A stretch of 64,000 nucleotides of DNA from Sinonovacula constricta (lineage: Eukaryota; Mollusca; Bivalvia; Cardiida; Solecurtidae): positions 8,444,885 to 8,508,884 of the forward strand of contig CM017565.1 of assembly GCA_007844125.1 (NCBI GenBank), read 5' to 3'. Shown here piece by piece: positions 40,578 to 54,800 of this stretch. Position numbers and translations under genes: made by a program. The first letter of the stretch is position 1. Each line of letters starts with the position of its first letter. Under the pieces are notes generated by a model. That model saw only the letters and a program-made list of their open reading frames with translations. It searched no databases and was not told the origin of the DNA.

Positions 40578-42468
40578 AATTAGTTTTATACATGCCAGTC
40601 ATTATCAGTAAGCCGACATTTTATTGACGTGATAAAGTGTGTCGACAAAATAGAAAACAAAGTGAGGATCGGAGGTCCTTTCCACCATACGGATAACTGT
40701 GTCCTGCCTCCCAATTCCCCGTCCCTTCCACCCATCCCTACCCGTTTAATTGTGATTAAAACCGACATAAACAGAATATCTTGCACGTGTAAAGTAACGC
40801 AAACATTTTCTGTTTTAGAATAGAACAAAAGTCAGAATTAAGGATTGCACACTGCAAACATATGAGAGCCGATTTAGAGAATGTTAATGAGATCAAACGA
40901 CTATTGTCTTGACCTCCGGCGCCTACTGATTCTATGATATACTTTTTAAACAGGAAGAAAACGTCCGTATTATTTGCAATCACTTGGTTAAATCGATTTG
41001 GTCAAACATGTATTTTTATGTTGCTGTTGCTTACTTTTTGCTAAAGATTAAAATGCTGATAAACAACAATACATAATGGATAAAAATGATACATCTGATC
41101 TGTTTATTCTATATAAACAATCTGTATTTCAACGAAATATGTTTCCTATAGTTTGGAAGATCTAAATAAATTCATGGTAAGCTCAACATACTAGTATAAC
41201 AGCATAATATTCAATCGGATACAAACGTCACGTATATACATTAATGATAGACTGTTAAGTAACTGACCCACTAGTGACTTAATCATTTAAATACATATAA
41301 AGTAAACATTGTGTGGTTCCGCTTGTCAAGTAATTCATTAAACTTGCACAAAATCGCTTTAATTTAACGTATCATACACGCATATAATTTAGCAGTCTCC
41401 GTCGCCTTTAACGTGGGTTTGCAAAGGTTTTTTTTTAAATATTCATAATATTGTTGCCATTTCTTCTTGTCATCCTTAAAGTTATAGAAGGAAAGCATTG
41501 CTGCAGCATGCAATGATACGCAAATAATGGAAACAAAGCTAAATAATAAGGAAATGAATGGATAAAATCTTTTTTATCACTCATTTCTTTCATAAAAAAA
41601 TAAGTTAACAGAGGAAATTATTTGAAAAGAATTGGAATAAATAAGACCACTTAATGGCTTTAAACTCGGAAGAAATATTCTAAAAGACCTTGCTTTAATG
41701 GCTCATGATTATATACGCACATCTGTGTAAAAGCAAACGTTGACTAACAATCTAAAAGGTCATATGTGTCGTTGTTCTAGCAAACCCGGTGTGTACCTGA
41801 GTATACAATTGTTTACTGTGTTAACAAGTAATTTAACACCAAAACCTTTATGTGATTTCTATTTTAAGAAATGCCGTCACCTTGCAGAACTGACTATATA
41901 TCCTGCACATGAATTTCTAAACGGAGCGTAGCCAATATTTTGTTCAGAACCATTTCCTTTTTTGTTGTTTTATTGCGAAACTTCAAAAGGAATGAACAAA
42001 ATAAGACCCGAATCGGAACCTTCTGAAGATTCATTGTTCGAACGACGTCCACAAAATAGACGCCATTTACGTGCACATTTACGTCACGTATCTTGAATAT
42101 TGGTGCCGCGCTCCAGAGACAAGAATTTAAATTACCAACTAAGAAATTTATTGCGCTTCGTGACGGTACTCTGAGAGGTACTATTGAAAAACTGATGCGA
42201 CGACGTGTACGAATATTGTTTGACACGCCTGATATCATACTCTATAGTCGTATACACTGTTTATTGGGCGTTATTTCAGTGGAAAAGTTTAAAGTAATTG
42301 ATGTTTAATGATATTGTCATAATGCAATTCTTGATTTACTGTTTATAAGAAATAAGGGCAAGATGACGCGTTTAAAAATCATTTAATTTTTAAATATAAG
42401 AGACATTTTTCTCATGTTTTTTTTTTTACTTTTACTTCATATATTGTACATAAAAAATACCTACTCAC
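40578..42468. other. Upstream region of the tyrosinase gene
   Basis: Probable promoter and 5' UTR region. 41390-41435 resembles part of the Cys-rich segment at 46640-46690 but is frame-broken. 41950-42300 is open in both directions without a recognisable product. Confidence 0.4.
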
Positions 42469-42567
42469 CACTAGCGGTCTCATGATGGCGTCCTCACCAT
42501 GTACGAAGCGCCTGTAACGACCTCGGGAGTGTTTATAAAGTACACACAGGTCTTCTATCATCATTAG
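42469..42567 (-). CDS. Possible isolated exon, strand uncertain
   Basis: On minus: acceptor GATGCGTAG, 33 open codons (LMMIEDLCVLYKHSRGRYRR, FVHGEDAIMRPLV), donor GTG/GTGAGT. On plus the same stretch is also open (SHDGVLTMYEAPVTTSG) with a possible donor CAG/GTCTTC. GC content is higher than the surroundings. The gene and product are unknown; it could be an upstream exon of a tyrosinase transcript. Confidence 0.3.
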
Positions 42568-42889
42568 CTACGCATCATTTTCTGCGGTGATATCGCCAGT
42601 TGTATCCAAAACCATCAAATTATGCAAAATCCCCGTTCAAGTCAAAACCGACAGCATTATATTTATTTGGGGCGGAGACTTTATTCAATTGTATGTTATG
42701 GCAATTGCAAAATTAAGACAAAAGTAAAAAATAACGTGTTTATTTATACTAATTAAATATGAATTCATGACAACACCATCCCCTCCTACTCAAAACCATA
42801 AGGACAACCCATTCCATTGGACGTCACACTATCTTGCCTATACTCTTATTATAGACAATCAATTATTCGTTTAAATAACCTACCGGAAT

Positions 42890-45715
42890 TAGTCCCCAAA
42901 ACTGACCGTCCAGAACTGACCCTCGAGAGCTTAGCCTCGAGTACTTACCATCAAGAACTCCAGTACAAACACTACAGTATTTACCGACCAAAAAATTACC
43001 TTCCAGTATTTACCCTCCAGAACTTACACTACAGTACTTACCCACAGGAACTTACCCTACAGTACTTGCCCTCCAGGACTTACCCTCAAGAACTTACCCT
43101 CGAGTTCTTACCCTCCAGTATTTACCCCCCAGAACTTACCCTCCAGTACATACCCTCCAGTATTTATACTTACCCACCAGAACCTACCCTCCAGTACTTA
43201 CACACACAACCCCCACCCCCACCCCACGTACTTACCTTCCAGGACTAGCCCTCCAGTACTTACCCTCCAGACTCAAGCTCCAGTACTAACCCCCACCCCA
43301 GAACCCGCCATAACTTACGCTCCAGTATTTACCCTCCAGTACTTACGCTCCAGTATTTACCCTCCAGTACTTACCCGCCAGTACTTACCATCCAGTACTT
43401 ACCCTCTAGTACTTACCCTTCAGTACTTACCCTCCAGTGTTTACCCTCCAGAACCTACCCTCCAGTACTTACCCTCCAGAACTTACCCTACAGTACTTAA
43501 CCTACAGTACTTACCCTCCAGAACTTACCCTACAGTACTTAACCTACAGTACTTACCCTCCAGAACTTACCCTCCAGTAAAAGCCCTCCAGTATTTACCA
43601 TCTAGTACTTACACTCCAGTATTTACCCTCCAGAACTTACACTACAGTACTTTCCCTCCTGAACTTACCCTCCAGTACAAACCCTCCAGTATTTACCCTC
43701 TAGTACTTACACTTCAGTATTTACCCTCCAGAACTTATACTACAGTACTACCCTCCAGAACTAACCCTCCAGTACCAACCCTCCAGTATTTGCCCTCCAT
43801 AAACTACCCTCCAGTATTTACCCTCCAGTACTTAGCCCTAGGATTTAACCTCCGGAACCCACCCTCCAGATCTTGCCCTCCAGTAATTACCCTCCAGTAC
43901 TTACCCTCCAGAACTTACCCTCTCGTACTTAACCTCTATAAACTACCCTCCAGTATCTACCCTCAAGAAGTAACCCTTTAGTATTTACCCCCTAGAACAT
44001 ACCCTCAAGAACATACTCTCCAGAAATTACCCTCCAGTATTTACCCTCCAGCACTAACCCTCCAGTACTGACCCTCAAGTACTTACCTCAAGTACTAACC
44101 CTCCAGTATTTACCCTCCAGTACTTACCCTCCAGTACGTACCCTCCAGTACGTACCCTCCAGTACTTACCCTCCATAACTTACCCTCCCGTACTTATCCT
44201 CCAGTATTTACCCTCCAGAACTAACACTCAAGTATATTACCTCCAGCAATTACCCTCTAGAACTTACCATCCAGTACTTCCCCCCCCCCCCCCCCCCAGT
44301 ACTTCCCCACAGTACCCAGAACTTACCCTCCAGAACTTTCCCTCCAGTACTTACCCTCCAGGACTTACCCTTTAGTACTTACCCCCAGGAAGAAAACCTC
44401 CAGAACTGACCCTCCAGAATTTACCCCCCCCCCCCCCAAAGGTTCTTACCCTCCAAGACTTACCCTCCAGTACTTATCCCCCAGTATTTACCCTCCAGAA
44501 CTTACCCTCCAGAACCTTCCCTCCAGAACTTATCTCCAAATCTTACTCTCTAGAACTTACCCTCCAGTACTTACCCTCCATAAACTACCATCCAGTATTT
44601 ACCCTCCAGAACTAGCCCTCCAGTATTTACCCTCCAGACTTAACCCTCCCGAACTTATCCTCCCCAATTTACCATCCAGAACTTACCCCCAGAACTTCCC
44701 CTCAAGAACATACCCTCCAGAACTTACCCTCCAGTATTTATCCTCCAGTAATAGCCCTCCAATACTTACCCTCCAGTACTTGCCCTCCAGTACTTACCCT
44801 CCAGTACTTATCCTCCAGTATTTACCCTCCATCACTTACCCTCCAGTACTGACCCTCCAGGACTTACCCCCAGTACCTACCTTCCAGTACTTACCATCCA
44901 GTACTTGCCCCCCAGTACTTCCCCTACAGTACTTACCCTCCAGTATTAACCCTCCAGAACTAACACTCCAGTATATAGCCTCCAGTACCTACCCTCCAGT
45001 ACTTACCCCCAAGTACTTACCCTCCAGTACCCAGAACTTACCCTCCAGTACTTACCCTCCAGTATTTATCCTCTAGAACTTACCCGCCAGTACTTACCCT
45101 CCAGTATTGACCCTCCAGTCCTTACCCTCCAGTTCTTACCCTCCAGTACTTACCCTCCAGTATATAACCTTCAGCAATTACCATCTAGAACTTAACCTCC
45201 ATTATTACCCTCCAGAACTTACCTTCCAGTACTTACCCTTCAGTACTTATCCTTCAGTATTTACCCTCCAGTACTTACGCTGCAGAACTTACCCTCCAGT
45301 ACTTACCCTCCAGAACTTACCCTCCAGTATTTTCCCTACCATATTTACCCTCCAGTACTTACCCCCAGTCCTTACCCTCCAGTATTTACCCTCCCATATT
45401 TACCCCCAAGTCCTTAACCTCCAGTATTTACCCTCCCATATTTACCATCCAGAACTTATCCTACAGTTCTTACCCTCTAGAATTACCTTCCAGAACTTAC
45501 ACTAAAGTACTTAACCTTCAGAACTTGCCTTCCAGTACTTACCCTTCAGTTATTACCCTCCAGAACTTACCCTCCAGAACTTATCACCGAGTACTTCAGT
45601 ATTTACCCTCCAGTACTTACACTTCAGTTCTTACCCGCCAGTACTTACTCTCCAGAACTTACCCTCCAGAACTTACTCTCCAGTACTTTCCTTCCAGAAC
45701 GTACCTCAAACAAAG
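42890..45715. repeat. 14-bp minisatellite, about 2.8 kb
   Basis: About 200 units of ACCCTCCAGTACTT with AGAACTT and AGTATTT variants, interrupted by C runs near 44281-44297 and 44427-44437. Open frames with LQYLPSSTYPPVLT are artefacts of the period. It lies between the tyrosinase 5' side and the coiled-coil gene's 3' end. Confidence 0.96.
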
Positions 45716-45937
45716 CGAGTTATCAATAAGCTTGCGATGGTTCACCTCGTGCTATAGCCGATGGTATTTATATATCCTAATTTACTCATTTGTATGCATA
45801 TCAATATATGTATGTAGATATCAATGCCAGAAACAAGCTTTTATTCTACAGGTGTAACAATACTGTTTAAGTTTCAAGTTGGCATTTTCAGAATTCATTC
45901 GTTTTAGAGTATTGTACCGATACATGGAACACCAGAC

Positions 45938-46200
45938 CGGCCGCAATAGCTTAAGTGGTATCGCGCCGTCGGGAGGTCGCGGGTTCAAACCCCGGCCGGG
46001 TCAAACCAAAGACTTTAAAGTTGGTAGTAGTGGCTCCCCTCCTAGCGCTCGGTGCTAAGGGGACAACATTACGCCTGGCTCGCCGGTGTCATGGACCGGC
46101 CGGGTTCAGTCACCTCATAAGTGCCCCTGTGCTATGATGACAGAAATGTTGCTGCACAGTATCTGCAAAAATGCCGGCAAATCTCATCCCATCCCATCCA
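45938..46200 (+). repeat. tRNA-derived SINE, copy 2
   Basis: Box A-like TAGCTTAAGTGGTATCG, box B GGTTCAAACCCC, body with ACCAAAGACTTTAAAGTTGG. Same family as 8975-9240 but opposite strand. It ends in TCCCATCCCATCC. Confidence 0.88.
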
Positions 46201-46608
46201 ATGAGACACCATGTTGATAGACACATCTGTCCATCTGCATATGTGTCCTCCAGCGAGATACTGGTCAGTATGGTTATTTTCTTTGTTTAGTCAGCCAATC
46301 AGGGTTTGTTTTGCATGTTGCACATAAAAGATGTCTGTATCAGGGTATAGGGCATCCTGCATTTTATTGATCTGTTCTATATAGCATTAACACAATGAAG
46401 GGTTTGTATGACGTTTATGACCCTTTATGAATATTATCAGAAAATGTATTGGAAGCTGGTTACAACCGAGGAATTCTTCCATCTACATGTACTGCACATC
46501 TACCAATTGACATTTAACAGCAAGAATATAGTTTTTATGTAACACGTCGAACGGACAAGTCGTGAATACCATAATAAGGACGGTCACAGCTGATATTCTG
46601 GCCCTTCT

Positions 46609-46750
46609 CTCCAGTCGTGCCCTTTGAAGGTGAGGTAACTAGAGCAGTCTCCGTCGCCCTTGGGTTTGCAACGGTCATCTTTGGAACAGTGTATACCTTC
46701 ATTGTTTTCATTGCATTTGCAGATAAATGTTATTTTTTTAAATAAGTCTA
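46609..46750 (-). CDS. Possible terminal exon of a small Cys-rich protein
   Basis: Minus-strand reading ICKCNENNEGIHCSKDDRC, then KPKGDGDC and GHDWREGPEYQL before TGA. The Cys spacing is EGF-like and the codons look used, but no good acceptor is visible; the possible ones are near 46750 or at AATGAAG. No partner exon was found. It may be a separate small gene or a remnant. Confidence 0.3.
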
Positions 46751-46865
46751 CATTATTATTTTTGGATCTTCTTACATGTAATCGCTTTACAATACTTTGT
46801 TTGATTGGTTTAAATGATAAAGTACGACATGTCGGCTTAAAATGACGCAACTGTTGTTTTATCAT

Positions 46866-48688
46866 ATGACATCATTACCTAGTTTAATGATACGTCATCG
46901 ATTGGCTTGTTCTCTTTCAGATCTCTCTGTTATAGTATCTAGCTTCCGTGTAAGTATTTTACATAGAGTTTAATAAGATGGGATCGTTTTAGTTACACGG
47001 TTTGTTTTTGAGAAAAACTTTTAATGAGTCCGTGGTTTGGACTATGTTTAAGCACTCAAGTCGGTGTTTTGGCCGTCGCACCTTCAAAGTGCCGTTGATT
47101 TTCTCTATGGGTGCAATGCATCGTCTCCGTGTTTTGTCACTGTATTTAAGTGTGTGTATGCCTTGTATAAAGGTTAATGTTAACATACGAAGTCATTAAT
47201 GACTTTTTCGTATTAATCTGTACATTTTATACCGTCTCCACCAAGACCATGTGGTATTTTCGTTTGTTTGCAAGTGTAATCCTGTCGGTTTCTCGATCAC
47301 GACTACACACACCGGTCAATAACCCTTTAGCTTATATTTGGTGTGCGGTGGTAAGGGTAGATGTTTAACCATCCCAGACAAAACCTGTCAAGAATTGATC
47401 TTACAAAATATAAACTTACTAAGGGACACTGCAATACCAAAATGTTTCATATGTTTAGGGTTTAATGTTCATAAATAATGTACCTACCGACGTACCTACT
47501 GATGTACCTACTGATGTACCTACTGATGACTGATGTTACACCCTTTAAGAAATATGGTAAAACTAGAAGTGTTTGTAAACTGCTGCGAGGCGCTATCTAC
47601 AAACAAAATAATTGCACGCTTCCTTATACTATGCCTTCGTATACTTACCCTCCATAATCATTTATCAAAAGAATATAAAAATTGCAGCCACGAAAAAATG
47701 CAATCTTTCTAAATAAACAAACGCCTTGTTGTTATATTATTAAGTGTATGTTATTTTTATACACCTATTTGTCTAAAGTAATTAGAACCTTTACATTATT
47801 GCACTAGTACCGAAAATAGCCAAGCGAAATAGCTTATAGATATTCAACATCAAGTCGAGTTCAAGCGAGACTTCGTTCTAACAATTTTTCAAAATACGTG
47901 ATGTATCTATGAATACAACATCCTTTGATGTTGTTAACACATTTCATTAAATTACCTCTATAAAGGTTACGTTGGTCGAAACAAGCTATACCTCAATAAG
48001 ATGCCACTGCATATAATCATGCGAAAACGTTAAAATTTAGGTGTTTCTTGTTTTTTTATCATATATGTACCTTAAATAAAGAGAAAAATAATAAAATATT
48101 CTATTCGTACTGTACAATCACTTTATTGAAATATATTTATATTGTTTTCAATATTTAATCTTATTTTATGTCTTGTAGGAAATGTCATCAGAACATGGTG
48201 TTTCATATTTCTGTTGTTTTCTGTTCATATTATAAATGAATGACGTGTATAGTAAAATTGTGCAATTTCTGTAAAAGGTTTTACTGATTCAAGGAATTGG
48301 GTTTAGCACAGTGTGAATGTCTCGATATGTTGATTTTTTAACGGAAAAGAGAAAAAGGATAAGAATTATGTGGTATTTAAAGTATAAAATACAAAATAAC
48401 CATAGTTTATTTTTAAAAGGTGAAGGGACAACACAAAAACAATTGTTAATTATAATTTAATTAATTGACGAACACAGGTAATAAGATATGTGAAGTAAAT
48501 AAACGAAGTAAAGAAACAAAACATATAAATTGTTATTCTCTCATCATAAATGAAATTCTAATATATCTCTCATTCGTGTAAATATCTTGCCGTTTTAATA
48601 GAAAAATGTTCAGTTTTAAATATAGTTGAAATTCTTAAAAAATATCGTTATAAGTTGATATTTAAAAAATATAAAATGTAACAGGTAT
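46866..48688. other. Intergenic region, 3' flank of the coiled-coil gene
   Basis: 47480-47530 has four copies of a 12-bp unit, GTACCTACTGAT. TTTATT at 48406-48411 could be the gene's polyadenylation signal. Otherwise AT-rich with nothing seen. Confidence 0.5.
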
Positions 48689-48846
48689 CTATCGCTTCTT
48701 TCTGCCCCCGTACCATTGTTCCAGCCGCTTGGTGGAGCTAGTAGCAGTCAGCTTCGGAACACCTCGGATTCTTTGGGAGGATGAAGAACCCCCAGCCACG
48801 CGCCTGCGTAGTTTGGATATAAAGGAAGTGTTTGGGGTTGCCTCGT
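48689..48846 (-). CDS. Coiled-coil gene terminal exon 11
   Basis: Acceptor TCATTTCTAG, phase 1, 52 whole codons including TAG. Encodes DEATPNTSFISKLRRRVAGG and TSSTKRLEQWYGGRKKR. The tail is strongly basic. Confidence 0.82.
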
Positions 48847-51800
48847 CTAGAAATGAAAGTGAAGTCATTTTAAGCACATGGACAAAATAGTTTATCTATA
48901 TTAAGTATAGTGTCACGATGTAATTGTGAAATTGTATTAATACAAGCAAATTCGTTACATTGTTTTTCCCGCCGAAAATCGTATTGTAAGAGTATTATTA
49001 TGGAACCTGAGTGATGTTGTATTATTGACTTGACTTCATCTTAATTTATATTAAGGAATATTAAATAACGACCAGCGATAAATAAGTGTAACTTTATCAT
49101 TGATTTATTAATCAATAAACAATTGAGATGACTCGTTTACAGATTCAATAAATGTCAGGATACTTCTTATCTAAGAAGTCAAATACATAAGCGCGCCTAA
49201 AAGTCGACGTTAACATCTAAACTCAAGCGGCCACCATTTATGAACGCATAATGACATATTTCTGATATAAATACACTTTTCCCTAACAACTACAAGAGTT
49301 TATTTAATCTTATTTGCTTCAATCTTCAATCCTAAAGCTAAACAAAATATTCACTTTAATAACAGCACAAATATATTGAAAAATACGTTAACTATGTATA
49401 ATATGTTATCTCTATCTATGTATATTATTTACATGCAGAATTTGACTTTTCACTTATTCCTTGAATTAAATAATTTAAATATTTAACAAAAACAAATAAA
49501 ATATAATCGAGTTAAACTAACGTCTACAAAGTGCTGGAGTCCTCGACTGAGGAAAGACCCAGCTGTTTATACTGATCCCAGTGCACGAGAAAATCTTGTG
49601 CATGCTCCAGAAAATAATGTGCCGAATAGAATGCACAATAAAATCGTGTGCATAATAGAGCGTGTGCAACCTGGAACGCACAAAAAATTCATGTACAAAA
49701 GAAACCAAACAAAACAACATAGTTAACTGTAGGAAATATGCTTAAATAATGAATTGAACACACATGGATGAAGAATACAAACGGTAAGCACATTTTCTAC
49801 AAGACAATCATAATTTCGGGTTCCTAGAACTACACATCTCTTATAGAAGGGAGACTAAAACAGACCGTAGAGTAAACTGACTGCTTAAAAATGGCAACCT
49901 GTCAATGTTGCTCGTCTGCCCAGACCATAAACAAGGAATATTTTATACAAAAATGTCTTTACAAACAACACCTGATAATGACGATTTAAACAAAGGAATT
50001 CACAGAAACTTATGACATCCGAAGTAAGATGAGATGCAGTTTGTCAATAAGAATCAGCTAAATCACTTGCATAAGATTGATTGTACTATCTTGTTAACAA
50101 GATCAACTTTTTGTTTGTTTGTTTATTGTGGTTATCGTCCCACCAGCAGTATTTCATTTGTCTGAAGACTGTGTCCATTTGAAGCAGATATAGTGTTGCC
50201 TTCACTATGTATAGCATGGCATGATACCACACACATTATCCTGACACCTGGCCACCTAGACGCGGATCTACCCTTATATTTGCTTGAGCGTTTGCAAGGG
50301 AGCTATACCACTACCATTTTTAAAGACTCGGAAGTATGTCGTGGCCCAGGATCGAACCCGGGGTCTCCTGTACCTGAAGATCAACTGTCTTTATCCTTGT
50401 GCTTAATCTAATAATCAGCTGTTTAACTAAAAATACCCATTTATGAAAAAAAAAACACTTGTTTTAATATGACTTGATTTGGGGTCTAAGTATGTTTTGT
50501 AACCTCAATCAATATTAGCCTACCTAACTAGCACCCTACTTCGCCCTACTTGGTATTAGATACACTTTAAAACAGGAGCTTATAAAATTTCATTTACAGA
50601 CACACAATAATTTTGGTAATAATATCACCATATTTACTGAAGGTAATTAACGTAAACTAAAGTTTATTTTTGTAGCCACAGTGACCTTGAACTTGACCCG
50701 AAAAGAAATTCAACGCTTTCTCTTCCCATAAGAAGCTTTATACCACTATACCACATTTGGTACTCAATTCCCGTTTCTAACAGTTCAAAACTATCCAATC
50801 TAAAAAAACATATCAAGTATATTAATAGTTTCAAACCAAACGGACTGTGGTCACTGACTTTAGTTGCCATTTAATTTAATTAAAAAGAAATAAAAAACCA
50901 AGTCGAAAAAGATTAAACGAACTCTCAGGTGTTGCAAACACCAGAAGGACTCAACTCTAAGAAAATCGCTGTAAACAGAACGTTTAACTGAGTAGAGAAC
51001 CTAAAAATACATATGCGCAGCGGCGATAATATTGTTGAATAATGAAACTGTCTTTGGTCATTAATAAGTGCAAAAGAAGTACCGCACATTTACATTACCC
51101 TATGACGACATTTATCATCTACTCTAGCATGATGTTCTATATACACACATTGTTTTAAACATCCACAGCTTGTACACGTAGCAGTACTAGGATTAGAGCT
51201 GACACGGTCATATAGGAATATTAATAGGTTTAAACATTTTCTATATGCCGTTGTTTTGAACCCATAAACGTAATTAAGACTGAAAAATAAAGTTTATAAA
51301 AGTGTAACTAAAGACTGTCGTACCAAATGCCCTTGGAGCTGCAGTCTCTGGTGTCTGTGGGGTCTCCTGTGTCTGTGGGGCCTCTGGTGCCTGTGAGGTG
51401 TGTGAGGACTTTGGAGACTGTGGGGTCTCTTGTGCCTGTGAGTACTGTGCAGACTTCGGAGACTTTGAGGCCTCTTGTGTCTGTGGGTACTGTGCGGACT
51501 TTAGAGAAAGAGGGATCTCTGGTGTCTCTTGGAACTGTGCAAACTTTGGAGACTGTGGGGTTTCTTGTGTCTGTGGGAGCTGTGCGGAGTTTGGGGACTG
51601 CTGCTGAACGCGGGGATGTTCAACCTCCGGGTTCAAGTCAGTGATCTGGCAAAAGCAAAGACATTAGATTATTACAGTATCAATTGTTTGAACATAGCTG
51701 AATCCACAGTCAAGCTTCACTATGTACAAGGGTTCATACGTTTACACGTGCATAGATCAGCAAATCTCAAAGTGCTAGAAGTATAAAAGCTACCATTTCA

Positions 51801-54800
51801 GATTATGCCAAAAACGACTTTTAAAGAATTTTTACTGGAATTTTTTAATATTTTGCCACAAGTTAAGTTGAAAGTAATAATGACAAGAAACAAAAACTAA
51901 AAAAATGCATCAACTCTGAGCGTTAGAAACGTTGTTTCTTGCTTTTTATTTCACATAGAGTCCAAAGTATTGTTTAATGTGAATTGTTTAGAATTTTTTT
52001 TTTTAACAATAACAAGTTGAATTATTTTTCATGTCAGAATCAGAATAAGTCACCCATGCAATTTTATAATAAACGGATAGAGATGTCTATCAGGCTTCCA
52101 AAGAGTTAAGGCTGTGGCACCACTAACTCTGTACCAACAAAAGAAGATGGTTGGTATTTCTCCTCCGATTAAAATCTTGAAGGAAATGATAAGTGTAAAC
52201 AACATGGTTAAATGTGACTTTCTAAAATCATATGTCTGTTAAAAATACTTTATTGAAATATTATTTATCTTAAAAGAGTAAAACCATTGGCCTATGAATA
52301 TGTTTAAGCCATACAAAGAAATTCGTTAGAATATTGCAATGTACGCTGTATTGCTATAAACCCTTATGTATTATTAACCTTTGCCTGTTCCAATTCGACA
52401 CTGTCCTCTTTAGGTTGTTGACTGGTATCGGCAGACGGGTCGGGAGTGATATCTAATATGCCCGGGAATATGACAGGCGGTGACACGGTAAAATGCTCTC
52501 TTCCTGTGTTCAGCTTGGTTTCTCCGCTATCAACAGTCTGTTGGGTCTCATTGGTCATCGTCGTAATGTCTATATCGTCAAGACTTATGGCGATGTTTGT
52601 CTTCTTATGACACCTGACAAAGAATACCTTTTTGCAGTAATTATCAAATGCGAGCTACAGTTTTGCAGCTATGAAATGAATTGTTCGTAAACTTTAAATA
52701 CATTTATAGTTTAATTCTGTCTTACGGGCATGAACACTTTTTATGAAACAAATGTTATAAGAATAAAACTGCAACATAGGATGCGGATCATTTCGCAATG
52801 CCGGCGAAAAGTCTAAATGTATTTCGAAAAAGGTAAATATTGCCAGTCTCTTATTTCGATAGATTTACTGTCAGAATTTTAATTTCTGTTTAATTCGGAA
52901 ATTAATCACATCCACAGGGAAAAGTAGAGTTTTTGAACATATATATCTATAATATGAACAAGGGATGTAACTTCAATATCACCATTTTTGTGGACGCGAC
53001 CATATTACTAGTCACGTGACAACAAGCCTAATCGTCTTTGGAAGGAGTTGTTTCATTGGACGGCAAGTTTCAAGAACCAGTGAAACGACTCGTTACTTCG
53101 TCTACATAAATTTTAAAGCAAAAGCGTGAAATTGGACTATTACAGCATTGTTTCGCTGTATTTTGACGGAACTTTGTGTGTCAGTGAGGGATATTTAGTG
53201 ACATTGTTGAACGGAACAAAAATTTCGCCGAGTTACTGCGAAGAAAGACCGTTTTACTCTTGGGGGGTCGAGTATACGAACAAATGTCGGACTAACGGAA
53301 TTTCGTAAGTTTAAGTATTTTACAATAAAAAATCGTGATGATATGCTTCTATATTAAAAAAAAAGTTTTATTTGTATATGAAGAAAATATACTAAGCCAT
53401 TTATAGACAAAATCTGATGCATTTTACCCATCAAATGACTAGGATAGCAACAGTTTTATAAGGGCACTATATGAAATGGTGATATTGAAGTTACATCCCT
53501 TGTTAATATTATAGATATATATGTTCTACTTACCCCTGTGATCACATCACAAAAACGAATGATAATTTACATTTACATTTAGTTTAATAAAAGTTATACA
53601 AATATACATACAAAACTACAACAACAACAAAAGCAGAAATAAATGAAAGTGAGATTTAATTGAGAGTGAGATTATTGCTCCCTCAAAGAAGAATTTACTT
53701 ATTAAATTGTACAAATCTTTAAACAGATGGTAAAAAACTTATTTAAATAAATATATCTCTCTATATATATAAAAGTAAAACTCTCCGAAGTCAGTGATTT
53801 ATCCACAGTCTATATCGTTCAGCATGTATGTGAACATGTTAAACAGCCCTTCTCTCAGTCAGTTGGAACACGCCTACTGTTGCAAAACCGTCGTCGGACC
53901 AGTGTTAGAATATTACAAAACATTGTTTAATAGTTTACATAGCCTAACTAAAACAAACCTCACTTATACCGCCAGATGCACAACAAACCCACTTATCATT
54001 TCACAGGCACACAGCCTAACTAAAACAAACTTCAATTATCATTTCACAGGCACACAGCCTAACTAAAACAAACTTCAATTATCATTTCACAGGCACCCAG
54101 CCTAACTAAAACAAACTTCAATTATCATTTCACAGGCACACAGCCTAACTAAAACAAACTTCAATTATCATTTCACAGGCACACAGCCTAACTAAAACAA
54201 ACTTCAATTATCATTTCACAGGCACACATCCTAACTAAAACAAACTTCAATTATCATTTCACAGGCACACAGCCTAACTAAAACAAACTTCAATTATCAT
54301 TTCACAGGCACACAGCCTAACTAAAACAAACTTCAATTATCATTTCACAGGCACACATCCTAACTAAAACAAACTTCAATTATCATTTCACAGGCACACA
54401 GCCTAACTAAAACAAACTTCAATTATCATTTCACAGGCACCCAGCCTAACTAAAACAAACTTCAATTATCATTTCACAGGCACCCAGCCTAACTAAAACA
54501 AACTTCAATTATCATTTCACAGGCATATAGCCTAACTAAAACAAACTTCAATTATCATTTCACAGGCACACAGCCTAACTAAAACAAACTTCAATTATCA
54601 TTTCACAGGCATATAGCCTAACTAAAACAAACTTCAATTATCATTTCACAGGCACCCAGCCTAACTAAAACAAACTTCAATTATCATTTCACAGGCACCC
54701 AGCCTAACTAAAACAAACTTCAATTAACATTTCACAGGCACACAACCTAACTAAAACAAACTTCATTTATCATTTCACAGGCACACAGCCTAACTAAAAC

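Noticed and set aside
41894..42308. ORFs open on both strands
   Set aside because: No recognisable domain, no splice context and base composition close to the flanks; at most a repeat remnant.
42817..45857. Several ORFs with LQYLPSSTYPPVLT-like repeats
   Set aside because: Products of the 14-bp array.
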